Shown here one piece after another: positions 13,640 through 21,143 of a stretch of DNA of 29,476 nucleotides (within the stretch, counting starts at the first letter, position 1; the number at the start of each line of letters is the position of its first letter). The DNA is taken from NCBI GenBank assembly GCA_934525065.1, contig CAKSYX010000024.1:1-29476 (forward strand). The letters run 5' to 3'. The DNA is from an uncultured Eubacteriales bacterium (lineage in GTDB: Bacteria > Bacillota > Clostridia > Oscillospirales > Acutalibacteraceae). The translations under genes and the position numbers were made by a program. The notes beneath the pieces are model-generated. The model saw only the letters and a list, made by a program, of their open reading frames with translations. It was not told the DNA's origin and ran no database searches.

Positions 13640-14848
13640 ATGTCAGCTTTGTATACAAACTATGCGCCGAGCGTTCCCCAGGGACGCCTTGGAATCATTG
13701 CGATGAAGGGCAGCGAGGCTTTTGCCCAAAAGGTCAACGATTATATTGTTGACTGCCGCAGGAACAGAGCCTACAAGGGTATTGAAGAAGAGGATTCACT
13801 TCATTTTGACGGTTACAAAAAGGACTCATATCTTATTGATGTTTCGCTTCCGCGTTTTTCAACGGGCGAAGGCAAAGGCGTTGTTTGCGAAACTATCAGA
13901 GGATATGACCTTTTTATTGTTGCAGACTGCTTCAACTACCATGAAACCTACCATATGTATGACCTCAAGGACGCCGACGGAAAGCCGCTTGAGGTTCCGA
14001 TGAGCCCGGATGACCATTTTGCCGACCTCAAAAGGGTAATTTCCGCCTGCGCCGGCAAGGCAAGAAGAATCACCGTTATCATGCCGATGCTTTATGAAGG
14101 CAGACAGCACAAGCGCTCGGCGAGAGAATCGCTTGACTGCGCGGTCGCCCTCCAGGAGCTTGAAAGCATGGGCGTTTCCAACATCATCACCTTTGACGCC
14201 CACGACCCCCGCGTTCAAAATGCAATCAGAATCAGCTTTGAAAGCGTTTCACCCACATACCAGATGATCAAGGCCCTTGCAAAGAGCGTTGACAACAACA
14301 TCAAATTCATCCCGGAGAAAACCATGATGATTTCTCCGGACGAAGGCGGAATGAGCCGCTGCGTTTATTATTCCCAGGTTCTCGGAATCGAGCTTGGAAT
14401 GTTCTATAAGCGCCGCGACTATTCAAGAGTCATCAACGGCCGCAACCCGATCCTCGCCCACGAATTTCTCGGAGACAACGTTGAGGGCAAGGACGTTATC
14501 GTTGTTGACGACATGATTTCAAGCGGAGACAGTATTCTTGACGTCTGCCGCCAGCTCAAGGGTCTCAAGGCCAACCGTATTTTTGTTTTTTCAACCTTCG
14601 GCCTTTTCACCTCGGGACTTGAACGCTTTGACGAAGCCTATAAAGAAGGCCTTTTCAACAAAATCTTCACAACGAACCTTGTTTATTCCTCCGATGAGCT
14701 TCTTAAAAGAGAGTGGCACGGAACTGTCGATATGTCAAAATACTGCGCGTTCATCATTGACACTCTCAACCATGACGGTTCGGTCAGCGTTTTCCTTGAC
14801 CCGGTTCAAAAAATCAACGACTACATGGAAAAATACGACCTCAAATAA
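13640..14848 (+). CDS. prs: Ribose-phosphate pyrophosphokinase (PRPP synthetase), long form
   Basis: Makes phosphoribosyl pyrophosphate from ribose-5-phosphate and ATP, for nucleotide, histidine and tryptophan synthesis in the cytoplasm. Visible motifs are IMPMLYEGRQHKRSARESL (about 147-165, ATP/loop region), TFDAHDPRVQNA (184-195, catalytic His-bearing strand) and the PRPP-binding loop VIVVDDMISSGDS (286-298). At 402 aa it is longer than the ~317-aa class I enzyme, with extra sequence near the N-terminus (about 40-105) and at the C-terminus. Such long forms occur in Clostridia. The start is ATG 13640, 8 nt after GGGGG, or ATG 13625; the frame opens earlier at 13568 but that ATG overlaps the -10 box. 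It ends in its own terminator. Confidence 0.9.
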   Translation: MSALYTNYAPSVPQGRLGIIAMKGSEAFAQKVNDYIVDCRRNRAYKGIEEEDSLHFDGYKKDSYLIDVSLPRFSTGEGKGVVCETIRGYDLFIVADCFNYHETYHMYDLKDADGKPLEVPMSPDDHFADLKRVISACAGKARRITVIMPMLYEGRQHKRSARESLDCAVALQELESMGVSNIITFDAHDPRVQNAIRISFESVSPTYQMIKALAKSVDNNIKFIPEKTMMISPDEGGMSRCVYYSQVLGIELGMFYKRRDYSRVINGRNPILAHEFLGDNVEGKDVIVVDDMISSGDSILDVCRQLKGLKANRIFVFSTFGLFTSGLERFDEAYKEGLFNKIFTTNLVYSSDELLKREWHGTVDMSKYCAFIIDTLNHDGSVSVFLDPVQKINDYMEKYDLK

Positions 14849-14869
14849 GTCTTTTCACAAAGAATTTTT

Positions 14870-14901
14870 GCCGCTTCCGTTTTTGGGGGCGGCGTTTTTT
14901 T
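14870..14901 (+). terminator. Terminator of the PRPP synthetase gene
   Basis: The stem GCCGCTTCC (14870-14878) with GGGGGCGGC (14885-14893) includes two G-T pairs and is followed by GTTTTTTT. Confidence 0.8.
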
Positions 14902-14956
14902 GTATTGCAATATACCGAAAGGATAAATTTACATTCTATAATTTTTTATTTTTCTG

Positions 14957-14985
14957 TTGCGGAGCAGAAAAGTATGTGCTATACT
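14957..14985 (+). promoter_or_regulatory. Sigma-A promoter of the ferredoxin gene
   Basis: -35 TTGCGG (14957-14962), 17 bp, -10 TATACT (14980-14985), about 37 bp before the start codon. Confidence 0.6.
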
Positions 14986-15022
14986 CTGATTCAAAAGGAA
15001 ATCTCAAACGGAGGTCACTTCG

Positions 15023-15727
15023 ATGATAAGAAAAATCATTCAGATAGACGAAGAAAAATGCAACGGCTGCGGCGCGTGCGCGGTGGCCTGCCACGAGGGC
15101 GCAATAGGAATGGTAAACGGAAAAGCAAAGCTTTTGCGCGACGATTATTGCGACGGCTTCGGCGACTGCCTTCCTTCCTGCCCGACGGGCGCAATCACTT
15201 TCACCGAACGCGAAGCGGCGGCATACGACGAAAAAGCAGTTCTTGAAAATATGAAAGCCAAGGCACAAAAAGAACCTGCTCACACCGGCTGCCCCGGAAT
15301 GAGAATGAAAACTCTCAGTCCGAAGCCGCCTGTCGCCGAAACCAAGAGCGACGAAAGCCCGTCTCAGCTTGCTCAATGGCCGTGCCAAATCAAGCTTGTT
15401 CCGGTGAACGCCCCTTATTTTAACGGCGCAAAACTGCTTGTTGCCGCAGACTGCACCGCCTATGCTTATGCGAATATGCAAAGCAAATTCATGGCCGGAA
15501 GAATCACCCTCATCGGCTGCCCGAAGCTTGACGGCGTTGACTACAGCGAAAAGCTCACGGAAATTCTCAAAAATAACAGCATCAAAAGCGTAACCGTTGT
15601 CCGCATGGAAGTACCCTGCTGCGGCGGCCTTGAAGCGGCCGTGAAAAAGGCTCTTCAAAAAAGCGGAAAGCTGATACCGTGGCAGGTTGCCACCGTTTCG
15701 GTCGACGGAAGTCTGATTGAAGAATAA
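15023..15727 (+). CDS. Two-site ferredoxin with conserved Cys-containing C-terminal domain
   Basis: A 234-aa cytoplasmic iron-sulfur protein, likely an electron carrier in anaerobic metabolism. The first site, Cys13-x2-Cys16-x2-Cys19-x3-Cys23 (CNGCGACAVACHEG), is a classic [4Fe-4S] motif. The second, Cys43...Cys49-x3-Cys53-Pro (CDGFGDCLPSCPTG), lacks the middle cysteine at position 46, so it may hold a [3Fe-4S] cluster or use another ligand. A short HTGCPG motif (about 87-92) and a domain of about 110 residues follow with further cysteines: AADC144, IGC166PK and VPCC200GG. The partner enzyme is unknown and no redox enzyme is adjacent. The start ATG 15023 has CGGAGGT upstream. Convergent with ddh through a shared terminator. 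Confidence 0.88.
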   Translation: MIRKIIQIDEEKCNGCGACAVACHEGAIGMVNGKAKLLRDDYCDGFGDCLPSCPTGAITFTEREAAAYDEKAVLENMKAKAQKEPAHTGCPGMRMKTLSPKPPVAETKSDESPSQLAQWPCQIKLVPVNAPYFNGAKLLVAADCTAYAYANMQSKFMAGRITLIGCPKLDGVDYSEKLTEILKNNSIKSVTVVRMEVPCCGGLEAAVKKALQKSGKLIPWQVATVSVDGSLIEE

Positions 15728-15730
15728 TTC

Positions 15731-15768
15731 AAAAAAGCACCGACTGCTTATCAGTCGGTGCTTTTTTT
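15731..15768. terminator. Bidirectional terminator between the ferredoxin and ddh genes
   Basis: A 16-bp perfect stem, from the A-run at 15731 through AAGCACCGACTG (to 15746) with CAGTCGGTGCTTTTTT (15752-15767), has a 5-nt loop. T-runs lie on both strands. The ddh stop codon overlaps its edge. Confidence 0.92.
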
Positions 15769-16723
15769 ACAGCAGCTTCAGCGCGTCCTTTTCTTCAAGC
15801 AAATCGGCCGGGCGAACGTCAAAAACGGTTTTGCAGCCGTATTCTCCTCTCTGCTGCATTTTAAAGCACGCCTTTGAAAACGCAAGCAGAACCGACGCGG
15901 TGAGAAACGGATTCGATGCGGCAGAGAGCGAAAATTCCAGCGTATCAACTCCATCTTCCCCCTTTCTGCACGCAATAACGTGACCCGCGTGCGCCATGCT
16001 TTTATGTTCGCGCAAAAAGTCTTCAAGAGTGATGAAATTGACCTCGGTTTTATAGCCCTTGAAATAGTTCGGCATTTCCTTGATTTCGCGTTCAAGCTTT
16101 TCCTTGTCTGCGCCGGGCTTTGCAACTATGTAGCAAACACGGCGGTGCAGCTTTTCCGTGTCCGTTTCAAAAAGGGAACCGCTTTTTGCCTGTTCAACCG
16201 CGGCGGCTACCGGAACGGTGTATTGCCGCGCAAAAAGAACGCCGTCAAGCGAACGCAGCGCATCGGTGTGCCCCTGGCTTACCCCCTGTCCCCAGAAAGT
16301 ATACACCTTTCCGTTCGGCATCACCGCGTTCATGTATAGCCGTGCGAGCGAAAAAAGGCCGGGATCCCAGCCGATGGAAACAAGAGCGGTTTTCTTCGCT
16401 TTTTTTGCCGCTCTGTCAACCTCCTCAATGTGCTTTTGAGCCATGGCGTGAGTATCAAAAGAGTCAACGACGTTAAAAAGTGAGGCTATGTACGGCGTTG
16501 TCTCCGGCAGGTCATGAGCACTGCCCATACAGTTGAGAACAACGTCAGTTTTTTCTTTAAATTCTCCGAGCAGCGAAAACGGGTACACCGGAACATCGGT
16601 AACTCCGGTGTACTCTTTTTTTCGCCTTGAAAAGGCGCCGACAAGCTCAAGCTCTTTTTCTTTTTTTAGCGACCTCAGAACAGCCTTGCCAAGGTTGCCG
16701 AGACCCGCAACGGCAATTTTCAT
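15767..16723 (-). CDS. ddh: meso-Diaminopimelate D-dehydrogenase
   Basis: An NADPH-dependent enzyme that makes meso-diaminopimelate in one step from tetrahydrodipicolinate and ammonia, for peptidoglycan and lysine. It is 318 aa, near the usual ~326. It opens with the dinucleotide fold MKIAVAGLGNLG (GxGxxG at 7-12). Family-typical stretches follow: DVVLNCMGSAHDLPE, SFDTHAM, SIGWDPGLFSLARLY, FWGQGVSQGHTDALR, and SNPFLTASVLLAFSKA near the end. The start at ATG 16723 gives the conserved N-terminus; the frame stays open to 16825 but that extension is not family-like. AAGGAG lies 12 nt upstream, a rather long spacing. Upstream is sleB on the same strand, 139 bp away. Confidence 0.92.
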   Translation of the reverse strand: MKIAVAGLGNLGKAVLRSLKKEKELELVGAFSRRKKEYTGVTDVPVYPFSLLGEFKEKTDVVLNCMGSAHDLPETTPYIASLFNVVDSFDTHAMAQKHIEEVDRAAKKAKKTALVSIGWDPGLFSLARLYMNAVMPNGKVYTFWGQGVSQGHTDALRSLDGVLFARQYTVPVAAAVEQAKSGSLFETDTEKLHRRVCYIVAKPGADKEKLEREIKEMPNYFKGYKTEVNFITLEDFLREHKSMAHAGHVIACRKGEDGVDTLEFSLSAASNPFLTASVLLAFSKACFKMQQRGEYGCKTVFDVRPADLLEEKDALKLL

Positions 16724-16862
16724 TTTGCAACTCATCTCCTTACAAAAGTGCTTACCACAAATCAACAGATTTTGAAAACTGTGTTCTTCCGCTTTTCGGA
16801 CGAGGTACTGTAATATATTAAGCACTATTCATATATATTCGCAGCTCGCTTTTCTTATTCCG

Positions 16863-17561
16863 TCACTTGCAGAAAACGTGGTTGCCGATCGTTTTTACCA
16901 CAGGACGGGAAAGCATGAAGGAGTTTGAGGTCTTTTTCGGGTTGTAATAATAAATTGCGCCGCCGCTCGGATCCCAGCCGTTGATGCAGTCCTGCGCGGC
17001 CTTGCGCGAGGTTTCGCTCGGCGCAACACTCCAGTTGCTGTCATTCACGGCGGAAAAGGCGCCCTTCTGATAGATCACGCCGGAAACCGTGTCCGGAAAG
17101 GACGAATGCTTCACCCTGTTGAGTACCACCGCACCGACCGCAACCTGCCCGGTATAGCTTTCTCCGCGTGCTTCGGCGGCAATCAGCTTTGCAAGCAGCG
17201 TCACATCGTTTGAGGAATATTTTCCGCTTGAGGCAGACGCCGAAGACGATGAACCGAGACCGAGATATTTGAGCGTTTTCGGCCCGGCAATTCCGTCGGC
17301 CGTGATTCCGCAGTTCCTTTGAAAGGCTGTGACGGCATTTTTGGTCTGCACACCGTAGATTCCGTCAACCGAGCCTTTGTAATAGCCGAGACTTTTGAGC
17401 TTTTGCTGAACAAGGCGCACCTCCTGGCCGCGTGAGCCAAGCTTTGAAAGCGTTTGAACGCTTTCGTCCGGTTTTTGAACAACTGTGAAATTGAGTGCCG
17501 CAAAAACGGCCAGAATTATTACCGTATTTCTGATGAAAAATGAAAGCTTTTTGTCTGACAT
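16863..17561 (-). CDS. sleB: Spore cortex-lytic enzyme SleB
   Basis: A lytic transglycosylase-type hydrolase that breaks spore cortex peptidoglycan during germination, acting outside the spore inner membrane. At 232 aa it has an N-terminal signal/TM (about 8-27), a PG_binding_1 domain (about 42-100, GSRGQEVRLVQQKLKSLGYY with AVTAFQ), and a Ser-rich linker (104-116). The Hydrolase_2 domain follows (about 120-232, LLAKLIAAEARGESYTGQVA, NRVKHSSFPDTVSGVIYQ). Glu130 lies in the AAEARGE motif where the catalytic acid is expected. The start ATG at 17561 has GGCGGAG upstream. In Bacillus sleB is made in the forespore under sigma-G; I did not find a clear sigma-G box here. A 9-bp inverted repeat lies about 39 bp upstream. 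No ypeB partner is in the window. Confidence 0.92.
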   Translation of the reverse strand: MSDKKLSFFIRNTVIILAVFAALNFTVVQKPDESVQTLSKLGSRGQEVRLVQQKLKSLGYYKGSVDGIYGVQTKNAVTAFQRNCGITADGIAGPKTLKYLGLGSSSSASASSGKYSSNDVTLLAKLIAAEARGESYTGQVAVGAVVLNRVKHSSFPDTVSGVIYQKGAFSAVNDSNWSVAPSETSRKAAQDCINGWDPSGGAIYYYNPKKTSNSFMLSRPVVKTIGNHVFCK

Positions 17562-17599
17562 GGCTTCTCCGCCTTCCGCTTGTTTTTTTGTTTAAAATT

Positions 17600-17632
17600 G
17601 AGAACAAAAATACAGTGTCAACATTTGTTCTC
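17600..17632. promoter_or_regulatory. 9-bp perfect inverted repeat upstream of sleB (possible operator)
   Basis: GAGAACAAA (17600-17608) and TTTGTTCTC (17624-17632) are separated by 15 bp. On the minus strand a TTGACA lies inside (17622-17617), and a GAACAAATGTT stretch overlaps that is close to, but one base off in an arm from, the LexA box. It lies between divergent sleB and the acyl-AMP-ligase operon and could serve either. The rest of 17562-17822 shows no gene. Confidence 0.4.
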
Positions 17633-17822
17633 TTCGGTTATTCTTTCCAATACCGTTGGCAAATATGCACTTTACGAATAAGTGAGCGGCAATTCACCAA
17701 AAAGCGACTTTTGTCCCCAAACCTCCGGTGTTTACATTCCAACAAAACGGTATTTTTTGTTTGGAAACCGTCAGTGAGAAAAAAACAATTCACAAAATGT
17801 TTATATTCAGCTTCTAAAACAG

Positions 17823-17851
17823 TTGAAATTTCAGTCACTACCATGTATACT
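17823..17851 (+). promoter_or_regulatory. Sigma-A promoter of the ligase-condensation-ACP operon
   Basis: -35 TTGAAA (17823-17828), 17 bp, -10 TATACT (17846-17851). The leader is about 68 nt to the ATG at 17926. Confidence 0.75.
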
Positions 17852-17925
17852 TTTATCAACACTGTGTCGGAATCAAAATACGTTGTGTGTTTTTTCCGCC
17901 GATTTAAAAAAGAGGAGAAATTGTT

Positions 17926-19575
17926 ATGGCAAAAAAAATGAAAGCCCCACATCCCTTTATTGAGGTGCCCGATTTCAAAACAGCACGCGAGATGATCGAA
18001 TACGGCCACATCAAGGCCGGCGATCAAAAGCAGTATGTATACCTTGAAACGCGCACCAAGGAACGCACAAAAACCTTCAACGAGGTCTGGTATGATACCG
18101 TAGGTCTCGGCCAGTACCTTTACAAGCACGGCCTTTCCGGCAAAAAGGTTGCCATTCTCAGCGACAACAGCTATTACTGGATCGTTTGCTTCTATTCGAT
18201 ACTCACCGGAAAATATACCGCCGTTCCCCTTGACGCAAAGCTCATGGATGACGATATCATCGAGATCATGAGAAGAAGCCACTGCGACGCAATCTATTAT
18301 TCTGACGATTTTGCCGGAACGATTGAAAAGCTAAAAAAGGCAGACGGAGTTTGCCTGACCGAATACATAAAAATCAGCGATTTCTATGACCTCATTGAGG
18401 AGGGTCACGCAGATCTCAAGGCCGGAAACAAGAGCTACCTTGACGAGCCGCCGCTCCCCGAGGACATTGCAACGATCGTCTTTACCTCCGGCACAACCGG
18501 AAAGAGCAAGGGCGTTATGCTCAGCCATAAAAACATCATGACCTCGGCCGTTTCCTCCGCAAGACTTATTCAGGGTCACCATGCAATCGGATTTTTGCCG
18601 ATGAACCACACGTTTGCCTGGGCAAGCGCACTGTTCCTTGTCAACGTTTTCAGCGGCTGGGGATATATCTGCCGCTCCCTCAAGGACATTCCGCAGGACA
18701 TGAAAAAGTATCATCCGCAGAATATTGCCGGTGTTCCTCTTCTTATTGAAACGATTTACAAAACCGTTTGGCGCACCGCAGAAAAAACTGGCCGCGCCGA
18801 CAAGCTCAAAAAGGGCATAAAGCTCAGCAACTTCCTTCGCGAAAAGCTTGGAATCGACATCAGAAGAAAGCTCTTCAAGCAGGTTATTGACGGTCTCGGC
18901 GGCGAGCTTGAATATATCGTTATCGGCGGTGCCTACCTTGACCCCGTATATGAAAAAGGTCTCAGCGACCTCGGAATTGAAGTTTTCAACGGCTACGGCA
19001 CAACCGAATGCTCGCCGGGAATCACAATTTCAACCTATGAAAACTATAAGTTCGGATCCTGCGGAAAGCCCATGGGATGCGAAATCAAAATCAAGGACCC
19101 GGATGAGGACGGTGTCGGCGAAATCTGCGTCAAGGGCGACAACGTTATGGTAGGCTATTTTGAAGACCCGGAGGCCACCGCATCGGTCTTTGACGGCGAC
19201 TGGTTTATGACCGGTGACTACGGCTATATTGACAAGGACGGATTCCTCTTCTATGTCGGACGCAAAAAGAACCTCATCGTTCTTTCAAACGGAAAGAACG
19301 TTTCTCCCGAAGAGCTTGAGGACCAGCTCACAAGGCTCGATTACGTCAAAGAAGTCGTCGTCTCGGAGGAGAACGGCTTCATCACCGCAGAGTTCTATCT
19401 TGACGAAGAGCTTTGCCCGGACGCAAAGGAAAAAATTAAAGAGGACGTCAGGAAATATAACGCCACTCTTCCCTCATACAAAAGGATTCTTCAAATCAAG
19501 ACCAGAGACACCGAATTTCCGAAAACCACCAGTCTCAAAATCAAGAGAAAGTATAAGGATAACGTTAAAGCATGA
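17926..19575 (+). CDS. Acyl-AMP ligase / acyl-CoA synthetase-like adenylating enzyme (first of pair)
   Basis: A 549-aa ANL-superfamily enzyme that would activate a carboxylic acid with ATP and load it on CoA or a carrier protein. Motifs are P-loop TSGTTGKSKG (187-196), NGYGTTE (355-361), TGD (429-431), GRKKNLIVLSNGKNVSPEE (445-463) and the C-terminal catalytic Lys538 in TTSLKIK. Long-chain acyl-CoA synthetase-type sequence (KLSNFLREKLGIDIRRKLF, about 299-317; GGELEYIVIGGA) points to a fatty or other acyl acid rather than an amino acid; this is inference. The start ATG has GAGGAG 9 nt upstream. The next gene overlaps its stop by 4 bp (ATGA), so the two are translationally coupled. The ACP four genes on is the likely acceptor. 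Confidence 0.88.
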   Translation: MAKKMKAPHPFIEVPDFKTAREMIEYGHIKAGDQKQYVYLETRTKERTKTFNEVWYDTVGLGQYLYKHGLSGKKVAILSDNSYYWIVCFYSILTGKYTAVPLDAKLMDDDIIEIMRRSHCDAIYYSDDFAGTIEKLKKADGVCLTEYIKISDFYDLIEEGHADLKAGNKSYLDEPPLPEDIATIVFTSGTTGKSKGVMLSHKNIMTSAVSSARLIQGHHAIGFLPMNHTFAWASALFLVNVFSGWGYICRSLKDIPQDMKKYHPQNIAGVPLLIETIYKTVWRTAEKTGRADKLKKGIKLSNFLREKLGIDIRRKLFKQVIDGLGGELEYIVIGGAYLDPVYEKGLSDLGIEVFNGYGTTECSPGITISTYENYKFGSCGKPMGCEIKIKDPDEDGVGEICVKGDNVMVGYFEDPEATASVFDGDWFMTGDYGYIDKDGFLFYVGRKKNLIVLSNGKNVSPEELEDQLTRLDYVKEVVVSEENGFITAEFYLDEELCPDAKEKIKEDVRKYNATLPSYKRILQIKTRDTEFPKTTSLKIKRKYKDNVKA

Positions 19576-21119
19576 ATACAGAGATAAATACCGTCAGAGA
19601 GCTTGTTGATTATGCCGCAGCAAAATACGGCGAAAAAGATTTTTGCCGCTTCGTCAGAGATGACGAGGTTAAAACAAAAAGCTATTTCCGATTCAGAGAG
19701 GACTGCCTTTCCGTCTGCCGATACATCCGCTCGATTAAAAAGGAAAAAATCCATATTGCCTTCATCGGCAGCACCAGCTATGAATATGTTGCCTGCCTGA
19801 CAGGCATGATCTTCAGCGGAAACGTTGTTGTTCCGTTTGCACCTGATATCAGCGTTGAAGAAGCCGCGATGCTTTTTGACGACGCCGACATCGAGCTGCT
19901 TTTCTGCGAGGATGCGTTTTTTGAAAAGGCCCTTGAGGTTCAAAAAAAATATCCCGGACTCAAAGAGATCGTTTCGCTCGGAAACGCCGAATGGTTCGAC
20001 GGGATTTTTGAAAAGTACAAAACCGGCTCATTCTGGAACGGACTTTCAAAAATTAAGGAGTACCCGGACCATTGTTCTCTCATTGTTTATACATCGGGCA
20101 CAACGGGAATCAGAAAAGGCGTCATGCTTTCAAACCGAAACCTTGCGGCCAATTCCTGCTACAACGAATATGCGCTTGAAAGCACAGATGTCAGCTTTTC
20201 CGTTCTGCCGATGCACCACGTTTTTTGCTACGCCTGCGATGTCCTTAAAACACTTTATGACGGCGGCACACTCTGCCTCAACGGCGAGATGAAAAATCTC
20301 TACAAAAACCTTCTTCGATTCGAGCCGACCATTATGAGAATTGTTCCGGCTCTTTGCAAATCAATACTCACGCGAATCAAAATCACTCAGAAGCAGAATC
20401 CTTCTCTGTCTTCAAGGGAGGCCGCCGAAAAGGTTGTCGGAAAGAACTTCCGACGGATGATTTCAGGCTCGGCCTTTCTCAGCCCGGCACTCGTTGACGG
20501 CTTTGAGGAATACGGCATAACAGTCCGTCAGGGCTACGGCATGAGCGAATGCAGCCCAAGGATTTCAACCTCGGATTTTACCGATGACGAAAGCAAATAT
20601 TCAAACGGAAAGGTTCTTTCCGTTAATGAGGTAAGAGTTGTTGACGGAGAGATTCAAGTGAAGGGTCCTTCTGTCATGCTTGGCTATTACAAGCGGCAAA
20701 AGGAAACCGAGGAGGCCTTCACCGAGGATGGCTTTCTCCACACCGGTGACCTCGGCTATTTGAAGAACGGTCACATCTGGCTGACGGGAAGAAAAAAGAA
20801 CCTCATCATTCTTTCAAACGGAGAAAACGTCTCTCCTGAAGAGCTTGAAAACCTCTTTGTTGACGACGGAATAATCAAAGAGGTTGTTGTTCTGGGTGAA
20901 AACGACCGCTTTATTGCTGAGATTTATCCCGACCTCACGTTTGCCGAGGCGAACGCCATAACCGACATTGAAGGAGAAATTCAGAAAATCGTTGACCGCG
21001 TGAACCTTGCCTCCCCTTCGGACAGGCAGATTTGTTCCTTCAGACTCAGGGAAAAACCGTTTGAACGTACCTCAACCGGCAAAATCAAAAGATCGGTATT
21101 CTATTATAAAGGCGAATAA
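19572..21119 (+). CDS. Acyl-AMP ligase / acyl-CoA synthetase-like adenylating enzyme (second of pair)
   Basis: A second, diverged ANL enzyme of 515 aa: P-loop YTSGTTGIRKG (173-183), RQGYGMSECSP (319-329), TGD (391-393), GRKKNLIILSNGENVSPEE (406-424) and catalytic Lys504 in TSTGKIKR. It shares several blocks with the first ligase, including the GRKKNLI-LSNG-NVSPEELE stretch. The two probably arose by duplication but now differ widely, suggesting different acid substrates. It is shorter around residues 262-300, lacking most of the long-chain-type LF...GIDIRRKLF segment. It overlaps the first ligase by 4 bp and is followed after 24 bp by the condensation protein. Its substrate is unknown. Confidence 0.87.
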   Translation: MNTEINTVRELVDYAAAKYGEKDFCRFVRDDEVKTKSYFRFREDCLSVCRYIRSIKKEKIHIAFIGSTSYEYVACLTGMIFSGNVVVPFAPDISVEEAAMLFDDADIELLFCEDAFFEKALEVQKKYPGLKEIVSLGNAEWFDGIFEKYKTGSFWNGLSKIKEYPDHCSLIVYTSGTTGIRKGVMLSNRNLAANSCYNEYALESTDVSFSVLPMHHVFCYACDVLKTLYDGGTLCLNGEMKNLYKNLLRFEPTIMRIVPALCKSILTRIKITQKQNPSLSSREAAEKVVGKNFRRMISGSAFLSPALVDGFEEYGITVRQGYGMSECSPRISTSDFTDDESKYSNGKVLSVNEVRVVDGEIQVKGPSVMLGYYKRQKETEEAFTEDGFLHTGDLGYLKNGHIWLTGRKKNLIILSNGENVSPEELENLFVDDGIIKEVVVLGENDRFIAEIYPDLTFAEANAITDIEGEIQKIVDRVNLASPSDRQICSFRLREKPFERTSTGKIKRSVFYYKGE

Positions 21120-21143
21120 AAATCTTTTCGGAAGGATGATAGT

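Noticed and set aside
17638..18282. A 214-codon minus-strand frame across the first ligase promoter and start
   Set aside because: It runs antisense through the ligase gene with no ribosome site or recognisable motif.
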